DNA of 45,516 nucleotides, from NCBI GenBank assembly GCA_044867645.1, contig JBIOVI010000040.1, forward strand, positions 1-45,516, in the 5' to 3' direction. This stretch comes from VRUE01 sp044867645. Lineage in GTDB: Bacteria; Actinomycetota; Thermoleophilia; Solirubrobacterales; 70-9. This document shows, in pieces, positions 41,464 through 45,516 of the stretch. A model generated the notes under the pieces. It was not told the origin of the DNA. It worked only from the letters and a program-made list of their open reading frames with translations, and made no database searches. The translations under genes and the position numbers were made by a program. Each line of letters starts with the position of its first letter. Position 1 is the stretch's first letter.

Positions 41464-41545
41464 GAAGAGGTCGGTGAGGACGCCGGCCGCGTCCCCGGTG
41501 GCGGCGAGTGGGATCGCGAGGTGCTCGATGCCGTTCCGCCCTCGC

Positions 41546-42463
41546 TCAGGCGGGTGCGGCGGCGCCTGCCAGCCGCTCCTCGACCCAGCCGGTCGAGGCG
41601 ATGTGCTTGCTCATGCCGAGCTGCTTCGGCTCGGCGCCAAGGGCCAAGCCGACCAGCTGCGGCAGGTGCAGGACGGCGAGGCCGAGGTCGCGGTTGACGA
41701 CCTTGGCCGCCTCCGGCTGCTGCATGTCGAGGTTGAGATGGCAGAGCGGGCAGGGCGTAACCAGGCAATCGGCGCCGGCGTCGAGCGCGTCGCCGACGTG
41801 GGTGCCGGCTTGGCGCAGCGAGGTCTCGCGGTTCATCGTGATCACCGGGAAGCCGCAGCACTTGCGGGCGCCGTCGTACTCGACGACCTCGCCGCCGAGG
41901 GCCTCGATGACCTTCTCCAGGTAGAGGTCGCGCTCGGGGAACTCGTGGTAGCCGAGCCGCTCCTTCGGACGCACCACGTAGCAGCCGTAGAAGGGGCCGA
42001 CCCGCAGCCCGGTGAGCGGCCGCACGACCTTCTCGGCGAGCCGGTCGAGCCCGTAGTCCTCGACCAGCAGCCAGAGGAAGTTTTTGTTGGTGAAGCCGTC
42101 TTTGTCCTTCTCGTAGGAGAGGCCCTGGCCGCTCAGCACCTCGTTGATGTGGGCGCGGTAGGAGGAGTCGGCGTCGAGCCGCTGCTGGCACTCGGATTGG
42201 GCGCCCTGGCAGGTCGAGCAGATGTTCATCATCGCCAGCCCGGTCTGCTGGGCGAGGGCGAAGGTGCGGGCGTTGAGGGTGTCGGCCAGCTCCTGGTTGT
42301 GCTCGGCGATGATCCCGGCGCCGCAGCAGTTGGCGCGGTCCAGTTCGACCAGCTCGATCCCGAGCTTCTCGGCGGTGAAAGCCATCGAGCCGTGCAGCTC
42401 GGTGGTGAAGCCGCGCGAGACGCAGCCGGGCCAGTAGGCGACCTTGATCTGGCCGTCGCTCAT
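41546..42463 (-). CDS. HdrB-like succinate dehydrogenase subunit (type E anchor-like, SdhE/SdhC)
   Basis: 305 residues with two CCG domains: CVSRG, CCGAG and CSTCQGA in the first half, then YGCYVV, KCCGFP and CPLCHLN in the second. Such cysteine-rich proteins bind non-cubane iron-sulfur clusters in heterodisulfide-reductase subunit B. In type E succinate:quinone reductases this protein replaces the heme-bearing membrane anchors and connects SdhB with the quinone pool. There are no transmembrane helices. ATG at 42463 overlaps the sdhB stop by 4 bp. The gene name SdhE here refers to this type, not to the flavinylation factor. Quinone reduction by it is known from the family, not proven here. 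Confidence 0.88.
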   Translation of the reverse strand: MSDGQIKVAYWPGCVSRGFTTELHGSMAFTAEKLGIELVELDRANCCGAGIIAEHNQELADTLNARTFALAQQTGLAMMNICSTCQGAQSECQQRLDADSSYRAHINEVLSGQGLSYEKDKDGFTNKNFLWLLVEDYGLDRLAEKVVRPLTGLRVGPFYGCYVVRPKERLGYHEFPERDLYLEKVIEALGGEVVEYDGARKCCGFPVITMNRETSLRQAGTHVGDALDAGADCLVTPCPLCHLNLDMQQPEAAKVVNRDLGLAVLHLPQLVGLALGAEPKQLGMSKHIASTGWVEERLAGAAAPA

Positions 42464-43617
42464 GAACTCTCTCCCTCGTTCTCGGTTGCGGTCTTCGCCT
42501 CGTCCGCCAGGATCGCCTCGGTCGGCTCGTCGGGCTCGGGTTCGACGTCCTCCTCGCCCCTGATGTAGATGTTGAATTCCTCGCGGTGCTCCTCGGTGTG
42601 CTTGTAGATCGCCTTGACCTCGTCCTGGGCGCCGCCGGGTAGCTTGGGATGGATGCCCGGGATCACCTTCGACGGCGAGCGCGCCTTGCCGGTCTTGATC
42701 GCGCGCAACACCGTCGGCAGCGACTCGACCAGGCCCTTGATCGCGGCTTTGCTCGGTTTCAGCTTGCCCTTGATGCCTGGCGCGTAGGACTCCTGCACCA
42801 GCAGTGCCTCGTCGTTGGTGCCCTTCTTCTCGATCATCTTGACGAAGGCGTTGACATGGTTGTGCCCGTTGTTGGGGTCGACGATGCCCTCCTCGCCGGC
42901 TTTGCGCCGCAGACGCATGATCTGGTCCATCGGCGCGACGCCCTTCGGGCAGGCGTCGATGCAGCTGAAGCAGTGGGTGCAGTCGTAGATCCCGTGCGGG
43001 TCCTCGGCGAGGTCGTGGAGGCGCTCTTTGGTCTCAGCGTCGCGCGGATCGCCGACGAAGCGGTAGGCCTTGGCCAGTGCCGCTGGGCCGATGAAGTCCG
43101 GATCGGCTTCCATCGAGAGGCAAGAGGAGACGCAGGCGCCGCACTGGATGCAGGCCATCGACTGGGTGATGTCGATCATCGCCTCCGGCTCGACCACGTA
43201 CTCGCGCTCGGGAGGGTCGCCGTGGGGCAGTAGCCATGGGGTGACGCGGCGGATCTTCTCCCAGTGCGTCGACTCCATGTCGGTGATCAGGTCCTTGATC
43301 ACGGGCATGTTCCCCATCGGCTCGACGACGATCGGCTCCCCACCGCCGTTGCGCCGGTTGGCCGCCTCGTGCGCCTCGCCGATCTGGGTCTTGCAGCCGA
43401 GCCCCGACTGGCCGTTGATCTTCATCCCGCAGGAGCCGCAGATCGCGGCCCGGCAGGAGCAGCGGACCGAGAGCGAGCCGTCGTCGCGGTCCTTGGCCTG
43501 GAGGATCCCGTCGAGGACCGAGAGCGAGGGCTCGAGCTCGACCTTGAATTCCTCCCAGTAGGGCCCCTCGCCGCTCTCCGGTTGGTACCTGCGGACTTTC
43601 AGCGTGTACTCGGCCAT
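42460..43617 (-). CDS. sdhB: Succinate dehydrogenase/fumarate reductase iron-sulfur subunit SdhB, extended
   Basis: 385 residues. The N-terminal 2Fe-2S domain reads CSCRAAICGSCGMK and the later cysteine in GLGCKTQ, with two further clusters CIQCGACVSSC and CTHCFSCIDACP. It passes electrons from the flavoprotein to the HdrB-like subunit. Common SdhB proteins have about 240 residues; this one has roughly 140 more after the last cluster, with a basic stretch (GIKGKLKPSKAAIKG) and a very acidic end. The tail probably contacts the HdrB-like subunit. Start ATG 43617 is 4 bp after sdhA. The three genes form one operon. Confidence 0.93.
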   Translation of the reverse strand: MAEYTLKVRRYQPESGEGPYWEEFKVELEPSLSVLDGILQAKDRDDGSLSVRCSCRAAICGSCGMKINGQSGLGCKTQIGEAHEAANRRNGGGEPIVVEPMGNMPVIKDLITDMESTHWEKIRRVTPWLLPHGDPPEREYVVEPEAMIDITQSMACIQCGACVSSCLSMEADPDFIGPAALAKAYRFVGDPRDAETKERLHDLAEDPHGIYDCTHCFSCIDACPKGVAPMDQIMRLRRKAGEEGIVDPNNGHNHVNAFVKMIEKKGTNDEALLVQESYAPGIKGKLKPSKAAIKGLVESLPTVLRAIKTGKARSPSKVIPGIHPKLPGGAQDEVKAIYKHTEEHREEFNIYIRGEEDVEPEPDEPTEAILADEAKTATENEGESS

Positions 43618-43621
43618 CGTC

Positions 43622-45310
43622 CTAGTACTTCCTCTCTTCGGGTTCCCACTGGGTGATCGTCACCTCTGAGTATGAGATCTCCGGTCCGTCGGCACCACGT
43701 TGCAGATCGATGTGCTTGAGCCATTCGTCGTCGTTGCGCTCCGGGAAGTCGGTCCTGTACTGGGCGCCGCGGCTCTCCTTGCGCTCCAGGGCGGCGACGC
43801 AGGTGCACTCGGCATTGTCGAGCATGTAGCCCAGCTCGATCGCCGCGAGCACGTCTTGATTGAAGACGTTGCTCTTGTCGTCGATGTAGGCGGACTCGGC
43901 CTCCTCCTTGAGCCGCCGCACGGTCTCAAGCGCCTCCCGGATCCCGGCCTCGTCGCGGAAGACGGCGACTTTCGCGTCCATCGCCTCACCCAGCTCCAGC
44001 TTGATCTCCGAAACGCGCCGGCCCGAGCCCTTCTCGCGTGCCGCGATCGCCTCGATGCTCGCCTCCTCGGCCTCCAGCGCTCCCTGCGAGGGACGCGATC
44101 CCTCGATCCGCTTGGCGCGGGCGGCGGCGTCGGCGCCGGAGCGGCGGCCGAAGATCAGCGTGTCGAGCAGCGAGTTGGCGCCCAGCCGGTTGCCGCCGTG
44201 GACCGAGACGCAGGCGGTCTCGCCAGCGGCGTAGAGGCCGGGGATGTCGGTGCGTCCGTCGACATCGGTCTTGACGCCGCCCATCGTGTAGTGGTTGCCG
44301 GGCTTGATGTGGATCGGTTCCTTGGTGATGTCGACGCCGGCGAAGTCGCGGCCGACGAGGACGATCTCGCGCAGCGCCTCGTGGATCCGCTTCTTCGGCA
44401 CCACGGTGATGTCGAGCGCCACGGTGCCGTCGGGGAAGCCGCGACCCTCGTTGATCTCGGTCTGCTCGGCGCGGGAGACGACGTCGCGCGAGGCGAGTTC
44501 CATCTTGTTCGGCGCGTAGCGCTCCATGAAGCGTTCGCCCTTGGCGTTGAGCAGGTGGGCGCCCTCGCCGCGGGCCCCCTCGGTGATCAGAAAGCCCTTG
44601 CCCGCCAGCGTCGTCGGGTGGTACTGGATCATCTCCATGTCCATCAGCTTGGCGCCGACCCGGTAGGCCATCGCGATCCCGTCGCCGGTGCAGATCAGCG
44701 CGTTGGTGGTCGGCTTCCAGGCCTGGCCGTTGCCGCCGCAGGCCAGGATCACCGCCTTCGCCGTGAACAACTGCATCGAGCCGTCGGCGACGTTGCGGGT
44801 GACGACGCCGCAGCACTCGCCGCTCTCGTCCATCGCCAGCGCGGTGCAGAACCACTCCTCGTAGCGAGCGACCGAGTCGGAGTACTTCATCAGCTGCTCG
44901 TAGAGCACGTGCATGATCGCCTGGCCGGTGATGTCGGCGACGTAGTAGGTGCGGGCGGCGGAGGCGCCGCCGAAGGCGCGGGTGCCGAGCTTGCCTTCCT
45001 CGTTGCGGTGGAAGGTGACGCCGAGGTGCTCGAGGTGGAGGATCTCCTCGGGCGCCTCGCGGGTCATGATTTCGATCGCGTCCTGGTCGCCCAGGTAATC
45101 GGAGCCCTTGATCGTGTCGAAGGCATGCGACTCCCAGGAGTCGCCGGGGTTGAGCGCGGCGTTGATCCCGCCCTGCGCGGCGGTGGAGTGGGAGCGGACC
45201 GGGTGGACCTTGCTGATGATCCCCACCGAAACGCCTTCCTCGGCGGCGGCGAGGGCAGCCCGCTGGCCGGCGAGCCCGGCCCCTATTACGAGAACGTCAT
45301 GGGATGGCAC
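43622..45310 (-). CDS. sdhA: Succinate dehydrogenase/fumarate reductase flavoprotein SdhA
   Basis: 562 residues that oxidise succinate to fumarate in the TCA cycle. FAD motifs GAGLAGQRAALAAAEEG and HSTAAQGGINAAL (with the flavinylated histidine), the active-site loops MEMIQYHPTTL, TEGARGEGAHL and SRAEQTEINEGRG, and HGGNRLGANSLLD are intact. GTG at 45310 is chosen because it lies 5 codons before the FAD strand (MPSHDVLVIGAG); the frame before it runs through a hairpin and shows no family character. It is the first gene of sdhA-sdhB-sdhE. A site-2 protease gene starts divergently. Confidence 0.95.
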   Translation of the reverse strand: MPSHDVLVIGAGLAGQRAALAAAEEGVSVGIISKVHPVRSHSTAAQGGINAALNPGDSWESHAFDTIKGSDYLGDQDAIEIMTREAPEEILHLEHLGVTFHRNEEGKLGTRAFGGASAARTYYVADITGQAIMHVLYEQLMKYSDSVARYEEWFCTALAMDESGECCGVVTRNVADGSMQLFTAKAVILACGGNGQAWKPTTNALICTGDGIAMAYRVGAKLMDMEMIQYHPTTLAGKGFLITEGARGEGAHLLNAKGERFMERYAPNKMELASRDVVSRAEQTEINEGRGFPDGTVALDITVVPKKRIHEALREIVLVGRDFAGVDITKEPIHIKPGNHYTMGGVKTDVDGRTDIPGLYAAGETACVSVHGGNRLGANSLLDTLIFGRRSGADAAARAKRIEGSRPSQGALEAEEASIEAIAAREKGSGRRVSEIKLELGEAMDAKVAVFRDEAGIREALETVRRLKEEAESAYIDDKSNVFNQDVLAAIELGYMLDNAECTCVAALERKESRGAQYRTDFPERNDDEWLKHIDLQRGADGPEISYSEVTITQWEPEERKY

Positions 45311-45332
45311 GGGCGCGGACTCTATAGCGCCA

Positions 45333-45356
45333 AAATCCGACCCCGCAGTCGGATTT
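45333..45356. promoter_or_regulatory. 9-bp inverted repeat between sdhA and the site-2 protease gene
   Basis: AAATCCGAC (45333-45341) and GTCGGATTT (45348-45356) pair perfectly around CCCGCA. It lies 23 bp before the sdhA start and 50 bp before the other start, so it may be an operator shared by divergent promoters or a 5' UTR hairpin. Confidence 0.5.
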
Positions 45357-45405
45357 AAACCGGCACGGCCGGCGGGCCGGGGAGCCGTCCACTTACCATT
45401 GGCAA

Positions 45406-45516
45406 ATGCTCGGCGGCGGCTCAATCACGCTTTTCCGCTTTCGCGGGATCAGGGTAAGCGTCGATTGGTCCTGGTTCATCGTCCTCTTCGTCGTCATCTT
45501 CTACATGTCGGACTTC
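45406..45516 (+). CDS. Site-2 protease (M50 family), 5' end only
   Basis: Only the first 37 codons lie in the window; the frame runs off the right edge. They read MLGGGSITLFRFRG, then IRVSVDWSWFIVLFVVIFY, matching the start of actinobacterial M50/Rip-type intramembrane metalloproteases, in which a short RGIPI-like strand is followed by the first transmembrane helix with VDWSW. The HExxH site is outside the window. Start ATG at 45406; the gene is divergent from sdhA. Confidence 0.75.
   Translation, partial: MLGGGSITLFRFRGIRVSVDWSWFIVLFVVIFYMSDF

Overview
The window is about 45.5 kb of very GC-rich DNA, densely packed, with frequent GTG and TTG starts and many ATGA or GTGA stop/start overlaps. 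The gene order tatD-rsmA-ispE, the protein style (Arg/Ala/Gly-rich, many secreted beta-propeller proteins ending in basic tails) and the cytoplasmic-type succinate dehydrogenase with an HdrB-like subunit suggest a high-GC actinobacterium, most likely of the Thermoleophilia/Solirubrobacterales type. That placement is inference from style and was not tested by a search.

Layout. 1-9.9 kb is housekeeping: metH on the minus strand, then divergently tatD, rsmA, ispE, a DedA-PAP2 fusion, a small membrane protein, a PucR-type regulator and an R2-like di-metal oxidase. 9.98-12.7 kb holds tRNA-Gln(TTG), an HNH endonuclease gene directly behind it, a degenerate GGDEF protein and a MerR regulator with a B12-like domain that lacks the cobalamin histidine.

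12.7-35.2 kb is the most unusual part. It contains two coupled secreted propeller proteins, a long PstS-like binding protein with a Gly-rich linker and an extra C-terminal domain, and an operon of ftsH, a secreted protein, a 1487-residue membrane-anchored protein carrying a metallophosphoesterase-like domain without its metal ligands, and a small secreted protein. A convergent gene follows, encoding a PhoB-type winged-helix domain with no receiver. It is divergent from an eight-gene operon pstS-pstC-pstA-pstB plus a lipoprotein, two zinc-ribbon proteins and a secreted proline-rich protein. The PstS-like gene and pstS share an exact 18-bp element 116 nt before their ATG codons. They and the first secreted gene also carry half-sites related to GTNAC phased at 11 bp, as expected for a PhoB/OmpR-type regulator. 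I infer a phosphate-responsive envelope regulon of which only the Pst transporter has a known function. phoU is absent from the window.

35.2-45.5 kb is ordinary again: mmpL and its padR regulator (with a palindrome in front of padR), lysC and asd for aspartate-family amino acids, a CPA2-type cation/proton antiporter, the sdhA-sdhB-HdrB-like succinate dehydrogenase operon on the minus strand, and the first 37 codons of a site-2 protease running off the right edge. No CRISPR array, insertion sequence, rRNA or prophage was seen. No gene-free stretch exceeds about 180 bp.
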